Shown here: positions 24,530 through 36,700 of the stretch, one piece after another
Position numbering within the stretch: the first letter of the stretch is position 1
Layout of the letters: the number at the start of each line of letters is the position of its first letter
Assembly: GCF_002999335.1 (NCBI RefSeq)
Contig: NW_020312752.1
Span: 248,001-312,000, forward strand
Length of the DNA: 64,000 nt
Direction: 5' to 3'
From: Cyclospora cayetanensis
Taxonomy: Eukaryota > Apicomplexa > Conoidasida > Eucoccidiorida > Eimeriidae
The notes under the pieces: model-generated
What the model was told of the DNA's origin: nothing
The model's input: only the letters and a program-made list of their open reading frames with translations
Databases searched by the model: none
Position numbers and translations under genes: made by a program

Positions 24530-27500
24530 CTACTTCACGATGCTCCCGAGTCCGGGATCGCCGTACATCCTGGAAGCCGAGGATTGAGGCTTGAAATTAA
24601 GGTTTTTTAGGGATTTTGCGAGGACAGACCTGCACATGTTGCTAGTCGCTTTTACAACTTCCCAGACTGCAGCACCATTGAATGTTGAGGCTTCTCTAGG
24701 AACGCGTAGGTGTGGCCTACCTTGGGCTGTTCCCATGTACAAGGATCCGTAGACAGGGAAGGGCAACTTGCACGTGTACTGAAATGACGTTGGAAGAGCC
24801 GTCAAGGAGGGTTTGTTTCAGCGGTTATGACGGGCTTACAGGAAAGTTTTTGAGTACGCAGAGGTGGACAGGCCCCACAAAGAGACAGCCGCACAGGACC
24901 GACATTACTCCGTTGAGGACATGCGTAACCGCGTTGAATAGGTTGCTGGCAACCATTGCGCCTTTTCTGTGCAGCAAAGCAATGGGTGAACGGCGGTAAG
25001 ATGGGACTGGCAGTCAGAGGCGAGGGAGGGCAAGGGGGAAGAAATGATGAAGCAGACGGGTTTTTGATTAGCAGCACAAAAAGTAAAACCAGGGAGGCAT
25101 AGGCATCACAGCCAGCGGCACGCATGGAATCGAGAGAGTACTGCCGCCTGTTGCTGACCTGATGTAGTTGCATCGGTTGACGAGGTGCTGAAAACAGGAA
25201 CAATAAAGGCAAGGAAAGAAAAGTGAAAGGTTCATTCTCTAGTTCTTTTAAATGCGGTCTAATGTGTGAATGGCTAGCTTTTGATTTTTATCGCTAACTT
25301 TTCCACCCAGCTATGCATCAGCATGAAGGCGCTGGATCTCACCTCGAGCTTCTTGCATGAGGCCGCATCTCTGCAGGGAACATCTGAATCAAAGGAACTC
25401 GAATGGGAGATGTGGTTTTAAAGACAGACGGCGGAAGACAACAACCCACAAACAGGAATGCACATATAGTGCACTGCCCAGAGGTAAACGGATGCGCATG
25501 AAATACACAAACGAACAGATACACAGGTGGACAGTGTGAAGGTCTGCACCCTTAGGTGAACAAGTGTATCTCGCTGTGTACATAGGTGGGTGGATGCGAA
25601 TATATGTGCAACAATACATTTGAAAGGAGCCTACAAGACTACCCTGAGCACATGTGAACCCAGATTCAACACACGTATAGCGGCATATTCGCATGCAGAT
25701 TGCAAGGCAAAGAACTAAGATATAGGCATTATGCACAACTGGGGGCATCTTCACGCATAAATACATTTTACACTAAGCAACCCGAAACAACCACATTCAC
25801 GCAAGGCATCAAACACACGGCCAAATATTCACTGTAAAGGGAGACAGGCTCCGTCTGGCCTACCTTTTCCTGTCTGCAATAAGAGAATATCGATAGCCAC
25901 GTAGGAAGTCAGAAGGCGCAAAGTTATGCACAGATCTTACCTTCATATCCTTCTCCAGGGCCGCCACCGCTAGAAAATGCGACCAATGTGGTTTGACCTC
26001 CACATTGAATACTTGCCTGAGCTGTAAGCAAATACAGTTCACAGAGACTAAGCATGAGAGCAGCTACTGGGGGAGAATTGTGTATATAGCAACAATGCAG
26101 CTGCATACATCATCATTGCATTCATACACACGCAGTATCAGTGCTTTGAAAGACGCTGGTATCTACATGGTGGGAAGCTTTAGTGTGTTAGATCAAGATT
26201 TTGTGCAGGGTTAAGCACGCAGATGCGGACACACAATCACATGAAATGCTGGGTCCTCCTCAGTTTCCGCAATCTGGCTGGCTCGTCTCACCTTGTGGAA
26301 TTGCTGTTTCATGAGCTTTACAACGTTCTGCACGAGCCGCGTGTCGTCATCCATTGCTGCCTGTTGGCAATTTGTAATTTTTCAAAAGTTGTTTGATGAC
26401 TTTGAGCCACAGACAAGTGTTGTTTATGACTCGTGCATGCGGACCTGCTGCCCCAAGTGTTGATATTGCGAATAAAACGAAGGCCCAAAGTGTTCGGTGA
26501 GAACATCCTGTTGCAAAATATTTACTGAACTTGCATGCTCCTTGTATTCTAGTCATCAAATTTTGGCATTTTACCCTTATGGTGGCTTCCTCATCTTCCG
26601 TCAGGTTTGCCGGGCTGTATGTGTGCAAACTTTCTGCCTTGCATTTGAACTTTGCGAATTTCGTATTTGCGGCCTTACGTGGAGCCGAACTCTTTCAACA
26701 TCCTCCTAGCAAGCGGACGGCGTAAAAAAACGGACGTCGCAATTTGATTTTGCGTGCTCCTGCATTGTTAAACTATTTACCTTAGGGTCGACACTGCTGG
26801 AGCTGTTAGCGAAAATGAGTCAGAATGGGTACAAGTGGAAAAAGAAAAAATAAACCGTATGCGTTACCGCCATATTGCTTGCTGAGTCGCGTTTCGAGTT
26901 CCCGCAAGACTTCGCGGGTTGAAAAATTCTATGAAGATTCAATTCAGCAAAGACGCGAAATAATCTAACCCACAGGCGAATGGCAGCGGTCCCCCGATGG
27001 CCGGCTGCCAGCAATGCAGCACTCCAAAAAGAAAGAGAAATGCCAGCTTTCGCTTCATTCCGATACTATGAAAGAAACGGTATCCATCTATGGCAGCAAA
27101 CCCCAACATGTGCGACACCCAGGTCAGTCCAGCTGCGTATACACCCCAACACGCCATTACGCCTGGTCTTCCACTTCCTTCGCCAAAAGATGAGCCGTAG
27201 CCTCTCCCTCTGTAAATAAATATGAACATGCACAGGAGGATACTTGTATTTTCATTTCATCATGAAGCCCAGTGCACGATTGGTCATAAATGGTGTTCGT
27301 ACGAAGCTGGCCCTGACCTTCTGAATCCTTCTGGAGAAAATCCTTAATTGAAAACAAGAATCGCGGAGGCTGTTCAACGCCGTAAGGTGCGCATCTATTC
27401 ACAGCAACTGCCCCAAGATAAGCGCGCCTGCACCCAACAAACATCATTCCCTTTTGTGATTCCGTTTCACAGTTCATGTTCCATAGTTCTCCAGCTCTGG

Positions 27501-30129
27501 CTCCCGATTTCCCAGTGTTGGTTGTCCGAATGAACAAAAAGCTTGAGAGGGCTCTTCTAGCATTTACTGATCACTTTGAACGGTGCATTCCCTGGTTTCA
27601 CCGATCGGGCATGACGGCTACCGCTCCAAAGAACCAAGCAATAGCTATGCGCTTAGCATCTCACGCTCACCTGCATGCAATAACGGCTATAAGGAGGCTC
27701 CCCATCATTACAATTGTGGAGACGAAGTGACAGAGTGCAGTCGTCGCGGCAACTGCGCGTAAAGCCTCCTGGGGAATGACTTCCACCTGGCGGCCCCACA
27801 TTAACTTGATGGCGACGCTTTGAGCCACATCTACAAATACAAAAACAAAAGCCCCGTGTTAAAAGACTTTAGAAACTTGTGATAAAACAGTTTCACCAGA
27901 CACGGCCAACGCGAATAGCTGCACATACAAGTGCTGCCTTATTTTCCAGAGGGTCCCTATAGTGTGGGCCGTACGTCTAGAGACTTGCGTGCAAAACGCT
28001 GGGATTCCATGTAGTAAAATGGGCCCGCGAAGAACCTTAGGCGCAAATTCCATAGGGGTATACATTCATGAGACTGCACGCCTGTAAGTGTCGTTGCATC
28101 CTTGTCTACGGGGCAATACAGACATCGATGGGACGGTACATGTCAATCTAAATACAAATACGCCTGCACATCTATTTGCAGGCATATAGAATGTGTAAAC
28201 GGAGGCTAACTGCATGCAGACAGCTGCTTGTAATGATTTCAAGCTCCAAGCTGACCCCACGGCTAGTTGCTCGCCTTTGAATCTTCGACATGAATCAAGT
28301 GTAAGTAAGGGTGTGAATGTCTGTATACCTGCAAGAAAGAGCTTCCCGGATCTGTTGATGAGATGGTTATGTTGCATGCAATAAGGAAAGCAGTAAGGAT
28401 TTGAATTGGTAGCTCAAACGCACCATGAAATACAGCAAAGGTCCAAAGAACCCCCACACGCTGCTGCTCAGGTGCCATACCAGCACCGCGGGTCGTGTGA
28501 AAGGCCAGACGGACGGAGTCACTTGTCGTGGTTACCTAAGATAGAAGAGCAAAGGAAAGCCAACAAAAGCCAGCAACTGATGCAATGAAAAACGAGAGAA
28601 CCTTGAGACACAGAGACACACGGCTCTGAACAAGTGTATCCAGCACGATGGGGACTGTACCATCAAACCATGTTTACACGTGCGACTAGCTATTTAAGTT
28701 GACAGGCAAACAATGACTGTTTGATAGATTACTGCGATTCCAAGCATACTCCTAAAAAACAGTTCGCATTTATTTGCAAATCGATGGACTCATGAAACTA
28801 GATATATATATATATAAGTATTACATTCTTACAGACTTACATGCCAACCCTTTAATCCCGAAATGCACATTTTGGTATCAAGATACACATACACAGATGT
28901 ATACATGTGCAAATATCGACATTTTGTAATATGGCCAATGTAATTGTACACAAAGCTGTGTGCAGCGTGTTTGCATTCTTGCGTTAATTCATTCGACTAA
29001 CGAGGGAGAAGGTTGTAGCCGCGAGTACTGCATAAAACACGAGGTTCCTGATATTGAACACCTTCTGCTGCTCCCTCAGCTGGAAACAAATGCCATATTT
29101 GAGGGCCTCCTGGATGCATGCGCGTAGCAGAAAGGCGTCGAGAAGGGCCCAGAGCAAGAAGCCAGGCCGAAGCAGCGAAAACACATTCGCAGCGGTGGCG
29201 GCCACATCCAATAGACCAACCACCATCATCCACCCGTGCCGCAACAGAGGCAGGCAGAAAAGGAGAGGCAGAGAGAGGGCAAGAGTAGAGAGGAAGACAA
29301 AAACACCCTGACAGATACACATTCGCAACGCACTGAACCAAATGCATGAGCCCTTGCAGTTGAAGAATCCCAAGTGGTTCGGTGGCTAGGAATACATATT
29401 TCAACCCCACCTGTAGCCATGCGAATGCACCTCTCCCGCAAGGAGATGTAACAAGAAACCTTAAGTTTGGCACAGTCTACTATCAGGATTGACATAAATC
29501 AATATTAGGGACACGCATCTATTTAAGGCATGCTAGCTAGAGCGTTCAAGAAATACGTCAGATTTGAAACCGGAACAAATACCTATGGATAAAGAGCAAG
29601 ACTGACATGACCCATGAATTTCGATGCTGGCAAATGGTTGGAGCGCAGCCAGCAAATAAGCATCCCCCAGGAAAATACCTGTTTGTATGAAACGCGCTCT
29701 CCGAAGACCTGAGGTGCAGAACATGATCACAGAAATCCCTGCGACTTTTACTGTTCGTGCTGCCGTATAAGGCTTGCATGTTAACGTGCACCATCCAATA
29801 CTTGCCCTTATTCGACTTTATGGCTGTGTATGTCTGTAGCTTTTAGTTGGTTTCCGACGACGAAAGGTGCTGCCGCCAACGAGCAATTCGTGTGTACCCA
29901 CCTTCCAGAAGATGAGGAGAGCCACAATGTTAGGCACCGCAGAAAAGAAGGGCAGCGCAAAAGTGGGGGCTCTGACAGCGAGATAGGAGAACATGTAAAC
30001 GAACGCAGCGTAGATAAAGCAAAGGAAGACACAGGTGGTTGAGCATCGGCCAGTGCAGAAAGGCTCCACCTTGGCCTCACTCTCTGATGGAGGTGGCATT
30101 GCCTCGGCTGGATCCTCCATATCCTTCAT
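24530..30129 (-). CDS. Multi-pass membrane protein of unknown function, many small exons
   Basis: The ATG at 30129 starts an acidic N-terminus followed by two hydrophobic helices (STTCVFLCFIYAAFVYMFSY and PFFSAVPNIVALLIFW). A 30-base exon encoding VFGERVSYKQ lies near 29720-29690. Further hydrophobic exons occur at about 29440-29000 (WMMVVGLLDVAATAANVF), 28530-28340 (WTFAVFHGAFELPIQILTAF) and 27840-27661 (ALCHFVSTIVMMGSLLIAVI). Downstream come hydrophilic small exons with clear splice sites: RFLFSIKDFLQKDSE (near 27340), EVLRELETRLSKQYG (near 26890), LTEDEEATIR (near 26580), NVVKLMKQQFHK (near 26300), EVKPHWSHFLAVAALEKDMK (near 25980) and YTCKLPFPVYGSLYMGTAQ (near 24760). The frame ends at TAG 24532-24530. 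The plan is at least five membrane segments, then a cytosolic part with short coiled coils. It could be two genes, split after RMN near 28985. The family is not recognised. Confidence 0.5.
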
Positions 30130-30421
30130 CAGAAACTGGTATTTCGTGCTTCAGATGCTGTAAAGACAGGATGCTCCACTAAAGAAGCCGAACCGGGAAG
30201 GGGCCCCACTGTGTTGAATTTCGCCTGTCTTAAAGACGGGATAAACAGCGTCTTTATGACTCGTAGAGAAGAAAAACAAATTCAGCTCCACTTTCTCGGT
30301 AAAGAAAAACAGTGGCTCGCTGCCTTTCAGTTAGAGTCGAGTGTTAGACGGGCCCCCAATCGCTGGGTGCCAGACGGCGTGCAGACATAAGCACTCCCTA
30401 GAGCCTGCAAAGACTTGTGAG

Positions 30422-30610
30422 TCAGCTATTGGATTGTACTGCCAAAGCCTTTAGTAGAGCAGCAACTCGCGGAAACGCACGCGACGACAACGTCCAGCCT
30501 TTATAATACCACAGGAGCAGGGCGATGGCTCCCACTCCTGCCAAGTCAACGAGACGCGAAATCTCCGAGTAAAGCGTCCGTCTGAGGGCTCGGCACGTGG
30601 AACTTCGCAT
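30422..30610 (-). CDS. Possible 62-residue membrane peptide
   Basis: An ATG-to-TAG frame with a basic, Ser/Arg-rich start (MRSSTCRALRRTLYSE), one hydrophobic helix (LVDLAGVGAIALLLWYY) and a basic amphipathic end. The start would suit a mitochondrial inner-membrane peptide, but this is inference. It lies 290 bases upstream of the membrane-protein gene on the same strand and might instead be a chance frame or a 5' exon. Confidence 0.3.
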   Translation of the reverse strand: MRSSTCRALRRTLYSEISRLVDLAGVGAIALLLWYYKGWTLSSRAFPRVAALLKALAVQSNS

Positions 30611-31274
30611 TCAGGATAAGTGGGTCAGGGTTACAACAGGGTGTCTGAAAAAGTGTGCATATGTGCTGCAGTGGCAGCCGACACGGGCCCTGCCCGAGCA
30701 CCACACATTACAAGTGTTGCTCAGCGCCCTTGCTGCCAGCACTATGACGGAAACCGACGAAGAATGTCATAATTAAGATAACTCAACAAACAACTGCTCA
30801 TTTTATGACCTACAAAGCTCATTCGCCCCACAACATGTTTTGTTTCCTTCCTCTGCCAAAAGCACAGTGACTTTTCTACTGATTGTAGCTGCACCACCTT
30901 GAAAGAGGAACAGGTGCCCCGCTGTATGCTCATAGTCTTGCAGAATCCTAAGCTCGAATAAATTCAGAAACGTACAACATACCGAGGCTCGCCATAGAAA
31001 GGTGTATCATTCGGCATAAAACGTCAAGACACATTCTAGTACAGTCCGATGCGATTTTGGTTAAAGAAGAATTACAAAAGGCAGATTCTGTCCTTACTCC
31101 CCAAAAGTCTAAGACGCGTGTGGCTCTGTACGAGGTGTACGCGCAGTTCTCAAAAATACAAACCCGCGATCTGGTCGCATTGCAGCGGAAGCAGAGGCTA
31201 AATTGCATCTAATGTGCATTCTGAACAGGCTTTCCTGTTTTTCGTTGCTGCTGTCCACCTGATCACCAGAAATT
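30611..31274. other. Divergent intergenic region upstream of HFM1
   Basis: AT-richer DNA with no CAG tract and no supported exon. It should contain the HFM1 promoter. Confidence 0.5.
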
Positions 31275-34200
31275 ATGGCTGTATCATGTGATATGGTTCG
31301 GGATCCGGACCACCGAAAGCTCTTTCGCTTTGAGAGGTTCAATGCTGTGCAAAGTCTATGCTTTGACGAAGTCTACAACTCGGACCAGAATCTGGTCATT
31401 TCTGCCCCTTCTGGCTCAGGGAAAACAGTGAGCAGTGGCGTTCAGGCCTGCACATGAAGCTGTGTGAATAAACAACTCCCCATAGGTCTTGCTTGAATTG
31501 GCTATTTTGCGTTTGCTGGAACAAAGTGCATCTCGAGTTTTGCCTGAGCAACACACGGTCCTTTGCGTGTGTCCTACTAAGGCTCTTTGCTCAGAAAGGT
31601 ACGCAGCACTTCCTTCACGTGCTGAGTGTCGTACAATTTTTCCTTAGGGTACGAGACTGGACCGAGAGAATGTCGCTTTTGGGTTTGCGCTGTTCTCTGT
31701 GCGTCTTCATTGTATTTTCCTTTTGACACCTATAAGAGCAATAGAGCAACTCAGGCTGGCTTGCGACACATTCGAAACAAGCTTAACCCTCCCAACCGTC
31801 ATTGCAGCCACTGACATCCTCGTCACTACTCGTGAGCGTTACCAGTGCAATCCATCATCGGGTGGGCAGAGTATGCAGAGCTGCATGCAGCCGAGAATCT
31901 GGACATGGCCACACGTTTGCTGGGATATCAGAAAATCCTATTGTCTTCCGTGGGTTTGATGTGCATTGACGAGGTCCAGATGCTGAACCAGCGACACCGC
32001 GGGCCCGTACTCGTATGCCAATCTATTTTAAAGCCATGCTTCCCTCTTTGTACCAATAGAAATTTCAAGGAGGCAGTTGTTGCCAGGCTGAAGATGACAC
32101 ACAGACGGTTTTCTTCTCCTGCTCGTTTCATTGCAGTCTCAGCAATGGCGGCAAATACTTGCGACCTATCCGAGTGGATACTTGGTAGTTGTCGAACGTT
32201 TGACGGCAGTTATCGCCCAGTGCCTTTGATTCCGCACGTGCTGAATTACTACAAGGGAAACATGAATGGCTTTCTGGTGTGCAAGACAAGATGATGTTGT
32301 TGATTTTATACAGTCACATTTCCTGCCTCAGTTTGAACAAAGTTTAGACAAACATCTTCCCGAAGTCATAAAGCTCCACAGCGGCAACCGACCTGCCCTC
32401 ATCTTTTGCGTAACAAGGAAAGGGTGTGAGAGTGCTTGTGAAGCGCTGTTGGCCTCCAATCTTCAGCTTGTTACAAATGAAAACCAGCAAAGGTACATTT
32501 CGGGTTTGCATTTGTAGTGCCCTTTGTAGATTATAACAGAGAGCATTACCAGAGAGCTCGAAACTTTGGCCAAGTTGGTGGATTCAAAGCACGCAAGGTT
32601 CTTGCTTCGAGGCATCTGTTTTCTTCATGCTGCCCTCAATACAAAGCAGAGAACAGCTATGGAGAGGAATTTCTTGGAGGTTTGTCATTCTACTGCGTTG
32701 CATAAGTCTGGAGCTGGCAGCCGGCCCCACTTGTGCCTGACCGCAGGAGAACATTAAGGTTTTGTGCACTACCAGTACTTCTGCCCAGGGCATAAGCCTT
32801 CCTGCGAGGTAATTAGCAGCTTAGAGTCATGCAGCATTCAGCAGGAGTCTACTGAATGCTTCGCATTTCCGCCAGACTCTGCGTGGTCAAAAGCACGATT
32901 GCATACAAAGAAGGAAAATATAGTGAGTACGACGAAATCGAGATGCTGCAGATGATAAGTAAGTGGGGCTGTCCCTTCCAAGTCGTTTGGCCATCACGCA
33001 AATGCACGCTGCCTGCTTTAATCGAAATGCTACCGCTAGGAAGGGCGGGGCGCGCTAACATTGACACATGCGGGGTGGCAGTCATCATGTCACCCCATGA
33101 CAGTTACGCAAAATGGAATGAGCTGACTTCTGGCCATCAGCGTATCTGTTCAAAGCTGCCGGAGGAGTTCGCGGAGCATTTAGCTACCGAAGTGGCCCTC
33201 GGCACGGTACAAAATTCAGCCGACGCCTCCGCGTGGCTCGACGCAACATTTTGGGGCGTGCAAGTGCCCTTCGAGAGCATCCAGGCTGCGCGGGATTTCA
33301 TAACTTTCCAACTGGATAAACTGAGTCCGCATGCTTTTCTATGTCTGAGTTGACGCTTGTACACTGACATTGTAATTTTGCCCACCAGTCTGTTCAGGGC
33401 TCATTGAAAGGGCCTCTTCTGGGCAAGTGCGCAGCACAGCAGTCGGAACTGCAATGGCTCGTACCGGCACGCAGCTGCAGACTGTTCTGATGTTTTTGGC
33501 TGCAGGTAAGGTATTCCTCTTGAAGTGGCAATGCCAAACAACCCTGCTACTTTGGGGTGCCGCGCCAAATATGAGAGATTTCTAGACCTAGAAGCGTTTG
33601 AAAAACTACCTGTGGATGACCTGCTTCGCTCACTAATGCAGCTCGTGGCGTCTGCATACGAGTTTGAAGACTTCGCACCGAGACGCGTACGCCGGTGCAC
33701 ACGGAAAACAACCAGGAGGCCCTCCCTCACAGCGACACCCGCGGCTGTGTTTTCAGGAGCACAAAAAGCCCCTGCGCGAGTCCAGCAACCATCCCCGAAT
33801 GAAATGGCGTCTTAAGCATTGTGCCATTAACGCAAAGGAAAAGGCCTTCGTGCTCATGCAGGCTGCCATATTCGGAATTCGCATCGACCAAGTGAGTCTT
33901 CGCTCCTTGTTGTTGACGCCACCAAACGCGTGTTTGACCACTCATGCTTACTCCCTCTATCTAGCTTGAGCTCGAAACGCAGAAATTTGCAATTGCTGGC
34001 ATTGGAGGTGAAGTGGAAAGCCCTTGTAGCGCAGGCGAACACAGGAGCCCACATTCCCCATCAGAAAGAGTAGCAGTGTGTTTGCAAGAGTGCGCATTGG
34101 CGAGGAACCTTGGTCGCACCTATTGCTGGTGAGTTTTGTATCTAAGTTGCAAGTTCCCGGTCAAGGGCTCATGAAAATCGCATGCATCTGCTTGTGCGTC

Positions 34201-35817
34201 CTCGTCTTCTATTCTAGTGTACAAACGCTTGCAAGAAGCCTCAGGAAACGAATTGCCTGGGAAACGCCAGAGCAGCTCACGCAGCTTCCAGGCACGGCCA
34301 ATGCCTCATGCGCTCTACTACCAGGACTAAATTGGCATTTGCGGGCTCAGGGATGGAAGAAAGCGTCTCATGTCGGCTCAGAGATAAGGGTATTGCCAGT
34401 TTGGACGATTTCGCGGTGGCAGATCCAAACATCCTCGCGGAGTGTTGCCAAAGAAACATGAAGTTGAACTGCTTGTTGGTGCGGCGCCAAAAACCATAGG
34501 CCTAGTCGAGTTGCCCTCGATTTGCTTGTAACTGAGGCGGCGCACTTTCAGAGTTTGCAGAGGCTTTGTGCCGCTCTGCCGCGCTTCATTGTGGCCTTGC
34601 ATAGCAGGGGGGACCTTGCGAAGATCAGCCTTTTATCCTTCAATTTGCGGTGGGTCTATACTTCATGTTTCCTGCACGAGCTCCTTACGCGTTGAGCCTT
34701 TTCAGGAAAGGCCAAGAGGGAGTGTGCGGTGCCTTTGAAGCGCCAGAAATCTGCTACCAGATCGTTTGCTATTCGGAGAAGGGGGAAATTCAGTTCGTCC
34801 GGCGTCTGATGCCCCCTAGACTCAACAGCCAACTCGAGCTGTTCTTTCGCATAAATAATGCACGACGCATAGTGTGTCGAGTGGTGGGTGCTACCGCCGT
34901 TGCTGTTCTCTCTCCCTTGCTCTGCTTCAGTGCTCCCTCTGTGCCAGATCTGCCCGGAATTCGTGGGGTTGGACGTCAAGGAGGAGGTGCTTGTGCAGGA
35001 TGTGCAGGCCTCTTCACAGCCTGCTGCACGTCCTTACAGACCTGTAGCGGCCTCGCCGCCGTCGTCTGAGTCGCTCAAGAGTATTTGCCCGAAGCAGCGA
35101 ACCGTTTCATGTGCAGAAGAGGCACCTTTGGCCACCACCTGCTCGCCCGTCCTCAGCACGCCTAGCGGGATGCGCGAGAGCGGCGGAAACAGATGCACAC
35201 AGCAGGCTCCTACGTCGGAAACACTGCATCTTTGGACGTCTGTGCCTACAGATTCAAGATGCTATCCACGTGTTTTCGTGCCTGCTGCAGAAGGCTGTAC
35301 CCCGGCGGCCTCCGCCAGCAATGCAAGTGCCACGTTTTATGCGCACTCCGCGGAGAGCGGCAGTCAAGACAGTGGGAGAGGGATGGAAAAATTCGCCTTC
35401 CCCGACGGCTCCTTGCCCGCAAAGGGGCGGCGCCCATGCAGAGAGCACGTAGGGGGAGGCACGACCGCTACAAGTAGCGTCTTTGAGCATAACTGGAGCG
35501 AACTCGCAGGCACTCACGTGGACAGCACAGCAGCAGCACATGAGCTATCAGAAACAGAAGCAGCCGCAACGCAGAAAAGGGCTGCCCGCGCCTTCCCTCA
35601 GCGACGCTCAAGGGCGGTGGTGCAAGGCAGTTCCAAACGCAGGAAAAACGCAGCTAAAGGTCGGGAGGCTGCGGGAAAAAGCAACAATAAAACTCAAAGG
35701 AAAGTCCTTCCTCGATCCTTCGCAAGTCTGCGCGTTACAGCAACAGGGGAGTCCGCATGCAAGAAGTCAAAGAGGCATACTGAGAACTGCGTTGCGGCTA
35801 TGGCCGAAGCCAACTGA
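31275..35817 (+). CDS. HFM1: HFM1/MER3-type meiotic DNA helicase
   Basis: HFM1/MER3 is a Ski2-like helicase needed for meiotic crossovers. Exons are set by phase: 31275-31427, 31486-31598, 31648-31698, 31737-31831, then 31891 to about 32013 and further exons to 35817. Motifs in order: Q-motif region FERFNAVQS, Walker A APSGSGKT, CVCPTKALC (Ia), VTTPENLDMATR (joined over a 59-base intron), CIDEVQ (motif II, Gln where human HFM1 has His), ARFIAVSAM (III), PALIFCVTRKG (IV), VLCTTSTSAQGISLPAR (V) and GRAGRANIDTCGVAVIM (VI). The Sec63-type part has KLPVDDLLRSLMQLVASAYE and NAKEKAFVLMQAAIFGIRID. A helix-hairpin-helix-like part reads WETPEQLTQLPG then RLRDKGIASLDDFA. The end has CPEFVGLDVKEE, matching SSEFVGLDIQQK of HFM1, then a basic Ser-rich tail of about 280 residues. 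Most introns are 37-90 bases. Exons between 33250 and 33530 are uncertain. Confidence 0.9.
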
Positions 35818-36700
35818 AGAAACGGCCAAGGGCCACGCGCAGTGGCTGTCTGTGCGCTGTCTGGCCTGTGTTAATGCTTCAGTGAAGCTCCTTTTGCGTG
35901 TTCATGTACGGTGTCTTCATGCAGCCCCATTGGGGGCAATACAAAGCGCAGAGTGCATGCGTACAAGTGTCACAAAAGTTGGAGAACGCCCGCCATGCGC
36001 GCACACGGTGCACATTCCAGCAGGACAGAGCACATACGATGGACTGCGCTCAGTGGGTAGCAGCAGACCTCCAAATTTGAACGAGGCTCTGCGTTCCCTA
36101 TTCGAAGCGGCTTTTGTAGCGCGATCCCCCAACAGCCGCGCTCTACCCCGTGCATGATCCAACGGCGCCAAAAGCGTAGCAAACGTAGAATTAGGAAGAA
36201 TCCATGTGCCTCACTGCTTAGAAGGCGGAGGTGAAAACTGGAAATACAGTGTACTTCGGCCTGTGGAGCATTGGGCATGCAAGTGCGCTCCTCCATGGGG
36301 ACTGCGGAAGGGCCCCCCGCTATTCCCTGCGGAGGGCCCCTTCGGCATCTCTGTGGTGCCCCTTGGCTTTCCTTGCTTTTCGGATCTTAAATCTGGTTAA
36401 TGGATATTCTCGAGAGGCACCGCCTCAATACAACCCCCCTAAAGCGCCAGTCTTCTCGTGAGCCGGGCCTTAGCCCGCAAGGGGCCCCCCGCCGCTCGGA
36501 GAAGATGCTTTGCTGCGCTGTCTGTCTTCCCGGGGCAATATTTGTTCATGCGGTAACGCCTCCGCCTTCTTGCCTATACTTCCGTCGTGCGTGCCTCTCC
36601 GGGGGAGCGCGCGCAGCTCTTTGACCCCCCCCCCCTCGTTCGTCCATACACGCCACCTGCGTAGGGAAAGCTGGGGGGCTCTCCTGCAGCGAACTGCAGC
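35818..36700. other. Intergenic region between HFM1 and the CDK gene
   Basis: Contains the HFM1 3' flank and the CDK promoter. A GC-rich imperfect hairpin lies at 36306-36344, and a related GGGGCCCCCCGC stretch recurs at 36482-36493. Open frames here have no family support. Confidence 0.55.
36306..36344. repeat. GC-rich imperfect inverted repeat
   Basis: Arms GGAAGGGCCCCCCGC and GCGGAGGGCCCCTTC flank an 8-base loop with few mismatches, upstream of the CDK start. Confidence 0.7.

Noticed and set aside
31820..31890. Second apparent frame break in HFM1 near VTT
   Set aside because: Removing the 59-base GT-AG segment restores TTPENLDMATR, matching the family motif.
32250..32300. Apparent frameshift between helicase motifs III and IV of HFM1
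   Set aside because: A 37-base intron (starting GTGTGC after GF-L and ending TATACAG) joins the two frames exactly, so no frameshift is needed.
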